This document shows, piece after piece, positions 1-10,680 of a DNA stretch of 64,000 nt. The notes under the pieces are model-generated. The model ran no database searches. It saw only the letters and a program-made list of their open reading frames with translations, and was not told the DNA's origin. The stretch is from Panagrolaimus kolymaensis. Taxonomy: Eukaryota > Nematoda > Chromadorea > Rhabditida > Panagrolaimidae. The stretch spans positions 6,758,001 to 6,822,000 of the forward strand of contig JAJQJQ010000004.1 in assembly GCA_028622995.1 (NCBI GenBank), given 5' to 3'. The first letter of the stretch is position 1. Every line of letters starts with the position of its first letter. The position numbers and the translations under genes are program-made.

Positions 1-56
1 ATTCAAAAATTATATTCAATCTTTAATTGTCCAAATACTTTCTTGAAGAAGAAAAA

Positions 57-602
57 ATGTTTCAATTCTTGCCTTTGTTCGTTTTGACTTCTTTGCCTGC
101 TTTGTTGTTGGCTGATTGTCCTCCCGGCGCATTTCAATATCCACCAACTACTCCAGCGAAATGTTATTTTTCCATCACCACTACTAAATCATTTTCGGAT
201 GCAGAAGATTTTTGTAAAAAGAATGTGAGTGGACATCTTTCATCCATTCATGACGCATATACAAATACAATTTTAAGCAGTGAGTTTTTTTTAAAACAAA
301 AAAGCAACTTTGATGGGGGCAAAAAATTGAATTTTATTTTTTTTTGTTTTTTAGCTCAAGCTGGATTCTATTTCCATGGCATAAGTAAATATTTTTGGAT
401 TGGAGCTAATACTCTTTCTGGAAATGGTAATTATACTTGGACGGATGGAAGCCCAACGGATTTTAATGATTTTGGACATTATAAACCAACTGGAAAATGC
501 GGAGAAATGAGCGAAGCCGATGGTTATTGGAATTTTGCAAATTGTTCAACTTTGAAACCTTTTTTTTGTCAAATTTCTGACGATTCGTTTGCCAAAATTT
601 AA
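57..602 (+). CDS. Secreted single-domain C-type lectin (clec-like)
   Basis: Two exons, 57-279 and 355-602, give 156 residues. The start at 57 is chosen because it begins a clear signal peptide (hydrophobic, Leu/Phe-rich, ending near LLLADCP). One C-type lectin-like domain follows, with the family landmarks HLSSIH, FWIGAN, WTDGSP and a terminal FFCQ cysteine. I see no EPN or QPD calcium/sugar-binding triplet, so sugar binding is unproven. By family knowledge such nematode proteins are secreted and often act in gut or immunity; the role here is inferred. The 75-bp phase-1 intron is itself a multiple of three with no stop, so retention would give a longer in-frame protein. It is the first of a tandem lectin cluster, and its short 5' leader resembles that of the gene at 1729. 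Confidence 0.85.
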   Translation: MFQFLPLFVLTSLPALLLADCPPGAFQYPPTTPAKCYFSITTTKSFSDAEDFCKKNVSGHLSSIHDAYTNTILSSEFFLKQKSNFDGGKKLNFIFFCFLAQAGFYFHGISKYFWIGANTLSGNGNYTWTDGSPTDFNDFGHYKPTGKCGEMSEADGYWNFANCSTLKPFFCQISDDSFAKI

Positions 603-1618
603 ACATTCAATTTATGATCAAATTTGATTGCCAAAAAAATTAAAACTCGATTTAAAATAATTTGTGATTTATTTTTACAAAATTTTTTATTGAAAAATAA
701 ATTTTTAAAAAAATGTTAATATTATACTTTCTTAAATTTTTTACACAAAATAATTTCTTTGACTATCAAATAAATTAAATAATTTAATTTTTTATATTCC
801 AAAAAAGAAGTAATTTTTCTTAAACGAATAATTTATACCAAAAAAATTTAAAAGCTTTTATAACAAAAAAATTTAAAAGCTTCAACTCGATTCGTTTACT
901 ATTATCGCGAAAAGGTTAATAGCTTTCCAAAGATTTACTAAAAATATAAAATAATCAATACAAAAGTATTTTACAAAACCATAAACGAATTAAATAATCT
1001 TTACATCTTCTCGAAATTTGAGCGAGTCCTAATGAAGTGTATCTAACGTTGTTAAAAACATCATAGCGAGCTTTTATATGGTTTGAAATAAATGAGATAA
1101 TTAATGATTCATAAAAGAATACTAAAAAAATTTTGTTTTCCTATTTTTTCTTTTGTTTAAAATGATAAAAATAATTTTTTGATTGATCTTTGCTTTATGT
1201 TTTTCTAAATTAGCTACAACATACATTCACCGCAAAAAGACAATAGCGCTACATTATTACTGTAAGTTTATATCTAAAATAAGTGAGAATGTATTCATTT
1301 GTTTAAAAAAAAAATGAATGACGTTTTTTAAGAGTAATAATTGATAAAATAAAAGTTTTCTTTCACGGAAATTGTCTTAAAATCAAGCATGCACGGAAAT
1401 AAAAGAAAAATGATGTATTTTTTTTTTGAACCTTATCAAAAGATCCAATGAGCTCAAAAAAAAACATCAAAAAGAGGGTATGTCAAACTTTATCATAGAT
1501 TAAAATTTACGTGCTTAATTAGACTAAAAATGACATCATTATTTCCAAAAGATTAGAGGAAAATTTAAATTGTTGTTTCTTTCATTTTTCCATAGACAGA
1601 TAAAACAAAGATTAAATT
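603..1618. other. Intergenic, AT-rich, no gene seen
   Basis: This is the 3' flank of the first lectin and the upstream region of the second. It is A/T-rich and holds a short direct repeat (AAAAAAATTTAAAAGCTT twice near 840-880). I see no coding exon. Confidence 0.6.
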
Positions 1619-1659
1619 TGATAAGAAATTTGAGTGGTGTTTTTATTTTTAGTATAAAA
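1619..1659 (+). promoter_or_regulatory. GATA site plus TATA box of the second lectin
   Basis: TGATAAGAAATTTGAG begins at 1619 and TATAAAA lies at 1653-1659, about 70 bp upstream of the ATG. The same TGATAAGAAATTTGAG module plus TATA box occurs before the lectin at 6550. TGATAA is the classic site of nematode intestinal GATA factors of the ELT-2 type, so gut expression is a reasonable inference. Confidence 0.6.
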
Positions 1660-1728
1660 ACGGATAGTCTCTCGCTTCAAATATTATATTTATTGTTTCA
1701 TTGTTCAAACATTTTCTTTGAAGAAATA

Positions 1729-2281
1729 ATGTTTAAATCCTTGGTTGTATTATTCTTGGTTTTGCCTGCCATTTTTGCTGATTGTCCTTCAGGATCAGTT
1801 CAATGGCCATCAAATATTCCAGGAAAGTGTCATTCTTTCAAGTCAACTCCCCTACCATTTTCTGATGCAGAAGATACATGCAAAAATTTGAGTGGACATT
1901 TGGCATCAATTCATGAAGCTTTTACAAATTCTTTCATTGGGTGTAAGTAAAAATTAATTTTAAATAAATCAAAAAATAATTTTAATTACATCTTTAAATT
2001 TTTCTTTTTACATTTTAGTTGAAGGTGGAGGTGAATTAAATGTTAAAGATTTTTGGATTGGAGCTAATACTCTTCCTTCTGGCGGCAAATGGACATGGAC
2101 GGATGGAAGTCCAACGGATTTTAATGATTTTGGAAATTCTACCAAAACCACTGGAGATTGCGGCGTTATGAATACAAAGGATATTAATTGGTATTTAAAA
2201 GATTGTTCGATTTCAAAACCTTTTGTATGTCAATTTCCTGAAGATATTGTCCTTACAACACCGAACACTAAAAAACAATAA
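1729..2281 (+). CDS. Secreted single-domain C-type lectin
   Basis: Exons 1729-1942 and 2019-2281 give 158 residues, with a phase-1 intron at the position used by the neighbouring lectins. The start is the ATG opening the signal peptide (MFKSLVVLFLVLPAIFADC). The in-frame stretch upstream back to 1570 overlaps the TATA box and is not coding. The domain shows HLASIHEAF, DFWIGANTL, WTDGSPTDF, DCGVM and KPFVCQ. No EPN/QPD triplet is visible. It is a close paralogue of the gene at 57 and very likely arose by tandem duplication. The 3' tail (VLTTPNTKKQ) is not part of the fold. Confidence 0.85.
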
Positions 2282-2572
2282 ATTTCATAAGTGCTAGCTA
2301 GCCGGCGTTTAAATTAGAAAATTTTACTATCTAAATTTGTTATCCAAAACAAAATAAATTATAAATTTTTATATTTTTAAATCATAAATAAAATATCGAA
2401 AAAATAAACCTAACAAAGAAATACTTTTTTCTCAATCGAAATTAAAATTTACAAAAAGATGTGATATGTGCAATAAATAAACTCTGTGATTTTCGCTTTC
2501 TATGTATATAATTAAGAAGAAAGGAATTCATTTGATTTAATTTAAATAAAACTCCTTATTTTCTAAATATTG

Positions 2573-2665
2573 TTTTTGGAATGGAGCTAATATCCTTTCT
2601 GGAAATGGTAATTGGACTTGGACGGATGGAAGCCCATCAACAGATTTTAATGAACTAGAAATTCC
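2573..2665 (+). pseudogene. C-type lectin exon remnant
   Basis: This stretch translates to a second-exon fragment with WNGANILSGNGNWTWTDGSP, nearly identical to the corresponding part of the lectin at 57. It has no first exon, signal peptide or splice acceptor in register. The family's WIG is altered to WNG, and similarity stops near 2665. It is a decayed or partially duplicated lectin copy. Confidence 0.75.
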
Positions 2666-2877
2666 AACTAAAAAAATTATTAAAAGCGGGAAGCATTCGT
2701 TAAAAAAAGATTATTATAAGTTTTATTAAAATCATGGTTTATTTTTAAGTGCAACAACCAAATCAATATAATTTGTCAAAAGAAAATAAAACAAATATAA
2801 CAAATCAAAGGTTAGTTTTTTAAAATTTAGTTAATTTTTTGTAATTCGAAGAAGATTTCAGTAAACCCAAAACGATA

Positions 2878-4508
2878 ATGGCAAAAAATTCAATTCCAAA
2901 AGAGCTTGGGAATATCAATCCAAATTTGGACGTGTTAACCCAAAATATCCAAGAAGATGCTACAAAATTTAATGAAAATACAATACTCTTTATTACAGTT
3001 GGTGCGCTATTGTCTAATAATACGTAAGTTTTTTATTTACATTTAAAAAATTAAATATGAACATATTTTTTAGAAAAAATAATCATTACCGTGTTATATG
3101 TAAAATTGGTTATGGCGGTTTTTCAATTGTTTGGCTCGTAATTGATATGAAAAGTAAAGAATTCAAGGTAGCAAAAATTTTCAAATTTGGTCATTGTATT
3201 TCAAAGTTAGAAAGAAAAGTAAGTTTGTTTTTGAGTAAATAAAATTCTGGAAAATAAACGAAACAAAAATGGTATTATAGTTGATGCATTAAAAGCAAAA
3301 CCATTTTTGACGAACAATCTACTTCATTAAATTAAGATTAATAATATTCTTTGATATTAAAAAATAGTTTTAAATTTGTTACTTTATTGTAGACTCTTCA
3401 TCAAACTTCAAATCATCCTACCATATTGCGTTACTATGAAAGCTTTGAAATTTCATCTCGTGAAAAAAATGGTTTCATTGGTATTTATGAACCACTTGGA
3501 AAAGATCTTACAATGTTGATGAAAGAAGCTTCAAAGCATGGTGGTCTATCAATTTGCGTCGCTAAAAAAGTTGCAAAACACGTTCTAATGGCTCTTAAAA
3601 CTATTCATGGTCTTAAAGTTATTCACAGTGATATTAAACCCAGCAATATTGGTACATGTGTTTCTCAACTAAGTTTACAGCGTCAATTAGAAAAAATTGT
3701 TAAATATTTGAAATCTTGGAGAAGTATCTCATCACTTGGAATGGTATGTCAAAAAAACTGTAAATATGATAAAAATGAAATTGAAAACTTTTTGAAAGAA
3801 CTAAGTGAATTACCAAAGATAAACCATAAAGATATGACAGAATTGATTTTTAAATTAATTGATTTTGGAAATGCTATGGTTAGGTTCTTTTAATTTCTTC
3901 CATTATTTATATATTTCATCACATATTTCCAGGAAGAAGGAACAGAAAGTTCTACTGGTACTTATGGTTTTCGTCCTCCGGAATATTTTTTTGGTGCTCC
4001 ATTGCTTCCTTCACATGATATTTGGTTACTTGGTGTTTCGGTAAGTTTGCTCAAAAACTTTTTCATAAAAATGCTTAATTTGTAAAATTTTTAGATCGTT
4101 GTGTTATTGACTAACAAAATGTTTCTCGAATTTGGAAAAGCGAAGAAAATCGACGAAATTATTTCATTAAGAAATATGTTTGGCAAGTTTTCTCGACGTC
4201 ATTATAAAGATTTCAAAGATCCTGATTGTTATAAAACGAAATTTTCAACGCGATTCTATAATTCTCAAAAATCTAAAGAACGGATTACAAAAGTTTTACA
4301 AAACAAATTTAATACACGAGAAATGCTTCAAAAGGATCGAAAACTTCTTATTGATTTCTTGCTTCAAATGATTAATACAATTCCGACTAAAAGAAAATCA
4401 GCTGAAGAATTACTTTCTCATCCATGGTTGAATGATGTCAAAATTGGTGGTAATATTGAATTCGTAAATATGGCGCATGATGATCGTTTCAAATACAAGC
4501 TTAATTAG
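2878..4508 (+). CDS. SRPK-like serine/threonine protein kinase, divergent and short
   Basis: Five exons (2878-3023, 3074-3218, 3393-3878, 3933-4040, 4095-4508) give 432 residues. Kinase landmarks in order are a glycine loop (IGYGGFSIVW), a likely ATP lysine in KVAKIF, catalytic HSDIKPSN (D177), metal-binding IDFGNA (D254), a GTYGFRPPEY activation segment and DIWLLGV. HSDIKP and DFGNA resemble the HTDIKPEN and DLGNA of SR-protein kinases. The spacer between the lobes is only about 60 residues, far shorter than in typical SRPKs. Targets would be RS-type proteins if the family role is kept; this is inferred. It sits inside the lectin cluster on the same strand. The TAG stop is followed by a long open stretch in the same frame (next entry). 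It may be a lineage-specific SRPK copy with altered activity. Confidence 0.8.
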
Positions 4509-4754
4509 TATGATGGCGACAATGATTTATCACCAATTTTTTCTGATGCATCTAAAACTCATCGACGACGAAAAGAGCAAACGTTAATGAAATTGGAACT
4601 CCTCTTACTTCTGTTGTTGTATTTAGTATATTTTATTTATAGCATGATAAATCGATTTTTTCTTATTTTAGTTAATTCAGAATCGGAGCAGAATCCCTTG
4701 AACACTAGATCTAAAAAACTTGTTTCTTTTTTCCAATTAAAGCACCAATCAATT
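4509..4754 (+). pseudogene. Open continuation of the kinase frame after its TAG stop
   Basis: Immediately after the TAG at 4506-4508 the same frame stays open for 82 codons, to the TAA at 4755. It starts with a coding-like segment (YDGDNDLSPIFSDASKTHRR). In such AT-rich DNA 82 stop-free codons are unlikely by chance. It may be the lost C-terminus of the kinase, cut off by a recent nonsense change, or an alternative 3' exon. The leucine-rich part near 4590-4660 could also hide a short intron. Confidence 0.45.
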
Positions 4755-4757
4755 TAA

Positions 4758-5272
4758 AGGATAATTTCTCGATGTGGTTTGATATTATTGCTGAATATTT
4801 TTAATATGAACTTTTTTTCTTTCGAGTTTTGATTTTACTTCTTAATTAAAATAATTTATACTTTTATTTTCTATTGTTTATGTTTTCTCATAAATTTTTT
4901 GGAATAATTCCTTTGAAAATAAAAAATAGTAAAAGCAAAGAAAATTTTTTTATGGAAAAACTTTTTTGTTTGTGCAAAAACAGTGATCTTTGCTTACTTT
5001 GTAGATAATTAAGATGAAATGAACTCATTTGATTTGAATGTAACAACTTTTGCTACAAAATTATCATGGAATTAGGTTTTTATCAAAATAAGATAGTTCC
5101 GTATTTTAAGGATTTATACCAACAAAAAAATGTGAAGTCAACTTCCGTTATTTTACAGCACTCAAGCCACGCCAAAAAAGGTGGTTGTTTTTGTTAAGAA
5201 AAGTATTGAACAAAGTTGGAAAAAGTCAAAAACTAAAATTTATCATTCTTTTTTTTCACAGTGGTTTTCGTC
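4758..5272. other. Intergenic, no gene seen
   Basis: AT-rich spacer between the kinase and the third lectin. A segment near 5150-5190 (GCCACGCC then AAAAAAGG) has a counterpart near 6140, consistent with tandem duplication of lectin upstream regions. No coding signal is seen. Confidence 0.55.
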
Positions 5273-5317
5273 GATAAGAAAAAAATAAGATTGAGTCCAA
5301 ATAATTTTTCTATAAAA
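5273..5317 (+). promoter_or_regulatory. GATAAG site and TATA box of the third lectin
   Basis: GATAAGAAAAAAATAAGATTGAG begins at 5273 in the form GATAAG..TTGAG, and TATAAAA lies at 5311-5317, 44 bp before the ATG. The layout matches the promoters at 1619 and 6454, though the GATA module is more diverged. Confidence 0.5.
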
Positions 5318-5360
5318 TATCTTTAAACTTTTGCCAAATTACTCATTTTTTATAATAAAA

Positions 5361-5895
5361 ATGCTTCGATTTTTAACTTTGCTTTTGTTGTTTTTGCCTG
5401 GCTTTTTTGCTGAATGCCCTTCAAGTTCGATAAAATATCCAACAAATGGGCCATCATCAAAATGTTATTTTTTCATTTCAACCCTCCAAATATTTGATGA
5501 TGTTGAAAAATCATGTAAAAATAAAAGTGGACATCTTTCTTCAATTCATGACCAATTAACTAATCAATTTTTAAGTCGTAAGCCTTTTATTTTTATTTTT
5601 TAAACTATCGAATTTTATGAGAAATATTTTTTTAGATCAAGCGAAAACTTTTTTTATTAATAACTCTGATTTTTGGATTGGCGCGCTTTATGCTAACAGT
5701 AATTGGCAGTGGAGTGATGGAAGTGTTGTGGATTTTGTTGATTGGGGTCCTTATGTTTCAGATGGAAATTGTGGAGTTATTAATATAATTGATAGTTATT
5801 GGAACTTAAAAGAATGTACAGGCTTGAAACCATTTATTTGCGAAATGGATGAATTAATTTTGCAAAAAAACCATTTAATAATGCTAACTAATTAA
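5361..5895 (+). CDS. Secreted single-domain C-type lectin
   Basis: Exons 5361-5577 and 5636-5895 give 158 residues, with the cluster's usual phase-1 intron. The start opens a strong signal peptide (MLRFLTLLLLFLPGFFAEC). The C-type lectin fold is marked by HLSSIHDQL, DFWIGALY, WQWSDGSV, NCGVI and KPFICE. No EPN/QPD triplet is visible. It is more diverged from the two upstream copies and shares its MLRF start and leader with the four-domain gene downstream. The C-terminus (LILQKNHLIMLTN) is an unstructured extension. Confidence 0.85.
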
Positions 5896-6453
5896 TATAT
5901 TTTTTTAAATTGTAATTTGTTTTTGTAATAAGATATATTAAATAAAACTTAATTCATTAATAAAACTTGTTTTGAAAGATTCAAGTAAGAAAAAAACGAC
6001 AAAAGTATTTATGATCAAATAGGGAAAAATATGAATAAATTCCAGATCTTTGTTTCTTTGATTGACAACAAAAAGTTTGAGATCGAGCCTCATTTAATTT
6101 GTTTGATAAAACTTTAACACAAATTAACAACATCAGGCACATGCACGCCACAAAAAATCATTCCTTCTTATCAAAAAAAGTTCCGTATATTTTAATACAG
6201 CAAAACAAAAAAGATTCCTTCTAGAAAAGAAAACTGATAAAAGTATTAACTTGCATTATTTACAATGAAAGTTAGCAGAAACAAAAAAGGCAAATAGAAA
6301 AAATTATAGCAGAATAAAGTGATACTCTTTTGTAGATTGAAACAAAAAATAAAAAGCCTAATTAGCAGCAAATGAATCATTATTATCAAAAGTTTAGAGA
6401 ATTTTCTTTATTGTTTTCTCCATTTTTCTAGAAGCGGAAAAGCAAAGGTCGTT
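5896..6453. other. Intergenic, upstream region of the four-domain lectin
   Basis: AT-rich. It contains poly(A)-signal-like AATAAA near 5940 for the third lectin and extra GATA-type sites (CTGATAAAAG near 6233, TTATCA near 6383). No coding exon is seen. Confidence 0.55.
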
Positions 6454-6490
6454 TGATAAGAAATTTGAGTGAGTTTCATTTAGTATAAAA
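6454..6490 (+). promoter_or_regulatory. GATA site plus TATA box of the four-domain lectin
   Basis: TGATAAGAAATTTGAGTG begins at 6454 and TATAAAA lies at 6484-6490, about 60 bp before the ATG. The 16-bp GATA module is identical to the one at 1619, in otherwise diverged DNA. Confidence 0.6.
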
Positions 6491-6549
6491 TCAAATAGCT
6501 CCATTTTGGAATCATTAAGTTTTCTTTTCTTTTTTCAAAACAAAAAAAA

Positions 6550-8506
6550 ATGCTTCGCTTCTTGGCAGTTTTCTTGTTGTTTCTCCCAAGTTTATTGGCT
6601 GATTGTCCTTCGGGTTTCATAAAATACCCAACAAAGCCTCCATCTAAATGTTATGGATTCATGACTCCTCTTCAATCATTTGCTGATGCAGAACAATCTT
6701 GTAAAAATGTTGGCGCACATTTAACATCCATTCATGAAGCATTTACAAATCAATTTTTAAGTGGTGAATTTTTTTAAATATTGTATATTTAAAATTTTTT
6801 TATTAATTATTAATGATGATTCATTTTATTTGTTTTAGAGCAAGCACATATTTATTTCAATAATAGCACTTATTTTTGGATTGGCGCCAATTCACTTTCT
6901 TCTGGAAATGGTAATTGGTCATGGACGGATGGAAGCCCAACAGATTTTAATGATTTTGGAAATTCTCAATCATCTGGAAATTGCGTGGTTATGTATTCAC
7001 CTAATGGTTATTGGTACATGATTGGTTGTTCAACACAAATTCCGTTTGTTTGTGAAACTGATGATGTAATTCCACCAAGCACTACTCTAGCTCAACCAAG
7101 TCAACCTTGTGAGTCTGATTGGTTTTATTTGGAAGAAACAAATTCGTGTTACTATTGGACCGACCATTTTGAATGGGCAGTAGCCGAACAATTTTGCACC
7201 AATCACAGTTCCCATTTAGCTTCTATTCATAGTGGTGATGAATTACAATTTACAACAAGTTAGCTTTTCATTGAATGCAAAATTAAAATAAATTTGGTTT
7301 AATTTTAGCGATTTATAATGGTGATTTATGGATTGGCCTTCATGCAGATAACGGCCCGGTAGTATGGAATACCACTTGGAAATGGACTGATGGCTCATCT
7401 CTTGATTATTCCCGATGGTCTGGTATTGGTATGCCATCACTAAATACTACAAATCTTTGCGTCGTTACAAATGGTCAATATTTTTCTAACATTAATTGTA
7501 GCACATCAAAATATGGCCTTTGTAAAAAATCATCTAACAAAATTGTTCCAACACCCAGTCTAAAACCTCCAACTGATTGTCCAGCAGGAGGATGGACATA
7601 TAATTATGAAACAAATTTATGTTATTTGATTAATAATAATAAAATGACATGGAAATTTGCTGAAGAATATTGTGCCTTCAAAGGTGGTGATTTAGCATCC
7701 ATTCATAGCGAAACTGAATATTCATTCATACAAAGTAAAATTCGGTGTTAACTTTGATAAAATAAGTATTTCGTTATAATTTTTTAGGTATTAATAATAA
7801 GAATCCATGGATTGGTCTTTATACTAATGATAATCCAGTGCAATGGAACAGTACATGGAAATGGACAGATGGATCTGAAGTGGATTATCAAAATTGGGGA
7901 GATTTTGGAATTCCCACTTTAGACGGAAATCTTTGTGTTTATGCTGCAAACGACGGTTTTAGAAATACTAATTGTTCTTCAACACAAAGCGTAGTCTGTA
8001 AAACCAAATCTTATATTCCAACTCCAACAACCATCTCAATATCAACTACTCCCATCACTCCAACAAATTGTTCAGATAGAATGAGTTATAATGTAGCCAC
8101 TAATTCATGTTATTTTGTAATTAAAAACTATTTTAATTTGACTACAGCTGAATCATATTGCGCTTTTTATGGCGGGCATTTAGCATCTATTCATGATCAA
8201 AATGAATTAGATTTTACTTATAATTTGTGGATCGATTATGTCAATTACTATGCTAATTGTATATACAATAATTACAATTATTGCCAATATTATTGGATTG
8301 GGCTTTATTCTGATAATAACGCAATAATGTGGAAATGGACTGATAATTCTGCATTTGATTATCCAAGTTGGGGCTCACAATATCCAATTCGTGGAGGAAA
8401 TCTTTGTGCTAATGCTTACGCTAGCTCGAGTTACTCAAATTCAATTTCTTGTGACACGAGTTTATTTGGAGTTTGCAAAAAACCATCTAATAATGTTATT
8501 AATTAA
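6550..8506 (+). CDS. Secreted lectin with four C-type lectin-like domains
   Basis: Exons 6550-6763, 6839-7258, 7309-7734 and 7788-8506 give 592 residues. The signal peptide (MLRFLAVFLLFLPSLLADC) is followed by four tandem C-type lectin-like domains joined by short Pro/Thr linkers such as PTPTTISISTTPITPT. Each domain shows an HLxSIH-type motif (HLTSIH, HLASIH, DLASIH, HLASIH), a WIG motif and W.W.D(G/N)S. Domains 1-3 each carry a phase-1 intron right after the SIH helix. Domain 4 has none and contains a Tyr/Asn-rich insert (near 8230-8290). The phase and position are those of an exon-shuffled domain copied in tandem. No EPN/QPD triplet is seen in any domain. It is probably a secreted gut or immune lectin; the ligand is unknown. 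Confidence 0.88.
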
Positions 8507-10442
8507 TCAATACATTTTATTGTAATTTGCTTTTTGCGCCAAAATATATTGAATAAAGTTTTAATGATTGATGACGGCTCTCCATTCGCATTTTAAATTT
8601 AAAAATAACTACATTATAATATTCTTCGATTTTATCCAAGAAAAATTCTTTTCCAACACAGCTAAAACATATTTTTCAATTTTTTATATCAAAACTTTGT
8701 TAACATATCTGCAAATTTAATTGTTATTACTTTACTTAATATTTTTATTTTTCTGCAAATAACTTTTTTGTAGTATAAAACATCACTCATTCATCTTTGT
8801 CTGCTCCCATATTTTTTAAGTCCCTCATTACTCAAAGAAAACATTGAAAACAATAACAATTTTTTTTGCTTTTTTGAATCTCAGACACATTTTCGCAGAA
8901 GCTTGGTTCTTTAAATGTTATTCCACCTCTGTTTTTTTATTGGCTATTTTGCCTTTAAAAAACATGCAACATTTCGGCCGTTGTTTTTGTTTTTTATTTT
9001 TGCTTTGGAAATTTATTCGAAGAACCGAAAAGGATTTTCTAAACAATTTTTTTGATGTTTTAACTTTTTATTTTTATGGGAAACAACAACAAACTCAAAT
9101 CTTGTTTGAAAGAAAGAAGAAGAAAAAAAGTGTCAAAAATTAAACTAAAAAAAATAAAGTTAATCTGCGCTTCGGCAGCTTTTGTTTTTATTGTTGCCTT
9201 TTTATTTTTATTTTTTGCCGCAACAAAAAAAAAGTGTGCAAAAGCAAAACAAAAACATTAGTCAATTATCTTTTGGGCATCGATGACGACGAAAATGGCG
9301 TCAAAATAAATAAATTTTATATATAAAAAATTAAAACATTAAAAACGTAAAACTAAAAACAGCAAAACAAAAAAATAAATAACTTTTTTTTTCTTTAAAA
9401 ATTTGCAAAAAATAAATAAAGAAAGTTCAAACTTTGTTATTTTTTTGTTTTTTGAGAAATTTGTATAAAAATAAACTCATAAATATGTTTGTTTATATTT
9501 TTTCTTTGTTTTTTTCTATAAAAATTACAGTAATTTCAATTTGAAGATAGGTGCAAAAGAAAGGAAATGATGTAAAAAAATTTAGCCGGTAAAATTATCT
9601 TTTTTTGCATACATAAATAATTAATTATTTGGTTGTCATAAAAAAATAGAAGAAATAAAAGATTATAATTATAATAATGACTAAATCGAACAAACGAGAA
9701 CGACTATGAATATTTCATATTTTAAACACGTATGTATGAACTTTAAAAAAATAATTTTTACAACAGCAGCTTTATTTTATTTTTTTGTAGCTTTTGAAAT
9801 AAAATAAACTTTTTTGGTTTGTAGCGAGTAGAGACAGATTGAAAAGATTCTAAAAAACTTTATAAACTTAAAAAAAAGTTTTAAAGCTTTAATTAACTTT
9901 TCATAATAAAAAATTTTGCGCTTTTTAAAATATCCAGCTGTAGTCACTTATTAATAAGTTATGCTTTCAGAATTAAAATGAGCACCTTTAAAGAAAAGAA
10001 AAATGATAACATGGGTTTTTGATCTTTTAGTTTTTAAAAATTACTCTGCAAAATTTGGGGGTGAAACTTATTGAATTTTGAACCCCGAATACGCCAGATA
10101 AAAAGATTGTAAATAGAAGTGCAAACTTGAAAAATTTAAAAGGATAACAAAGAATAATTTTCTCCAAAAACAAAGACATTTTCAAAAAATTTTTGAGCTA
10201 ATTAAGGTCGTGGAAAAAACTTTTATCTTTTCGAAAAAGAATGAAGCTTTTATAAAAACCATAAATTTGACATCAAATGATCAAATGTACTTTTTTGATT
10301 CTCACTCGACCAAATCTTTTAGAAATTAAGATAGTTTTAAATCCAACCTTTTTTTGTTGTTAATTTAAGAAGCGTAAAGATCAGATAAAGATCTAGAAAC
10401 TTTATTTTTATCAAATTTTAGTTTTTTCATATCACTATGAAC
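8507..10442. other. Intergenic, AT-rich, no convincing gene
   Basis: The segment after the lectin has a poly(A)-signal-like GAATAAAG near 8552. A TATA-like GTATAAAA near 8774 precedes low-complexity open frames (8844-9261) that are Lys/Phe-rich and lack a family match. The rest is A/T runs. I do not call a gene. Confidence 0.5.
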
Positions 10443-10672
10443 CAGTGTGACGGATTTTTATTTTTATCGCCTCGCCTCTCGCCTCCGCCTCTGAGGCGTG
10501 AGGCGATAGAGGCGCCTCTGAGGCGCCTCTGAGGCGAAGGAGGCGATAAAAATACGTTAGTTTTTCGATACATAGCCTCAGCCTCAGCCTCAGCCTCAGC
10601 CTCCGCCTCAGTGGCGTGAGGCGCCTCGCGAGGCGATGGAGGCGCCTCATGAGGCTGAGGCGTGTCACACTG
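10443..10672. mobile_element. hAT-type miniature inverted-repeat element, GC-rich
   Basis: The 230-bp element starts CAGTGTGAC and ends GTCACACTG (9-bp terminal inverted repeat). It is flanked by perfect 8-bp direct repeats CTATGAAC (10435-10442 and 10673-10680). An 8-bp target duplication and a CAG-type terminus are hallmarks of hAT transposons. The interior is GAGGCG/CGCCTC repeats and a run of GCCTCA units, strikingly GC-rich in AT-rich surroundings, and partly self-complementary. It has no coding capacity, so it would need a hAT transposase supplied elsewhere. The 77-codon Arg/Leu frame across it is repeat-derived. Confidence 0.85.
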
Positions 10673-10680
10673 CTATGAAC

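Noticed and set aside
1570..1728. Upstream extension of the second lectin frame
   Set aside because: It overlaps the GATA and TATA sites and precedes the signal-peptide Met, so it is untranslated.
8844..9261. Two overlapping open frames, one with a hydrophobic stretch, downstream of a TATA-like site
   Set aside because: The longer frame has no ATG at its start, both are low-complexity Lys/Phe runs in A/T-rich DNA, and no splice signals or family resemblance support a gene.
10435..10668. 77-codon Arg/Leu-rich frame on the minus strand
   Set aside because: It lies wholly within the GC-rich repeats of the hAT element and reflects repeat translation.
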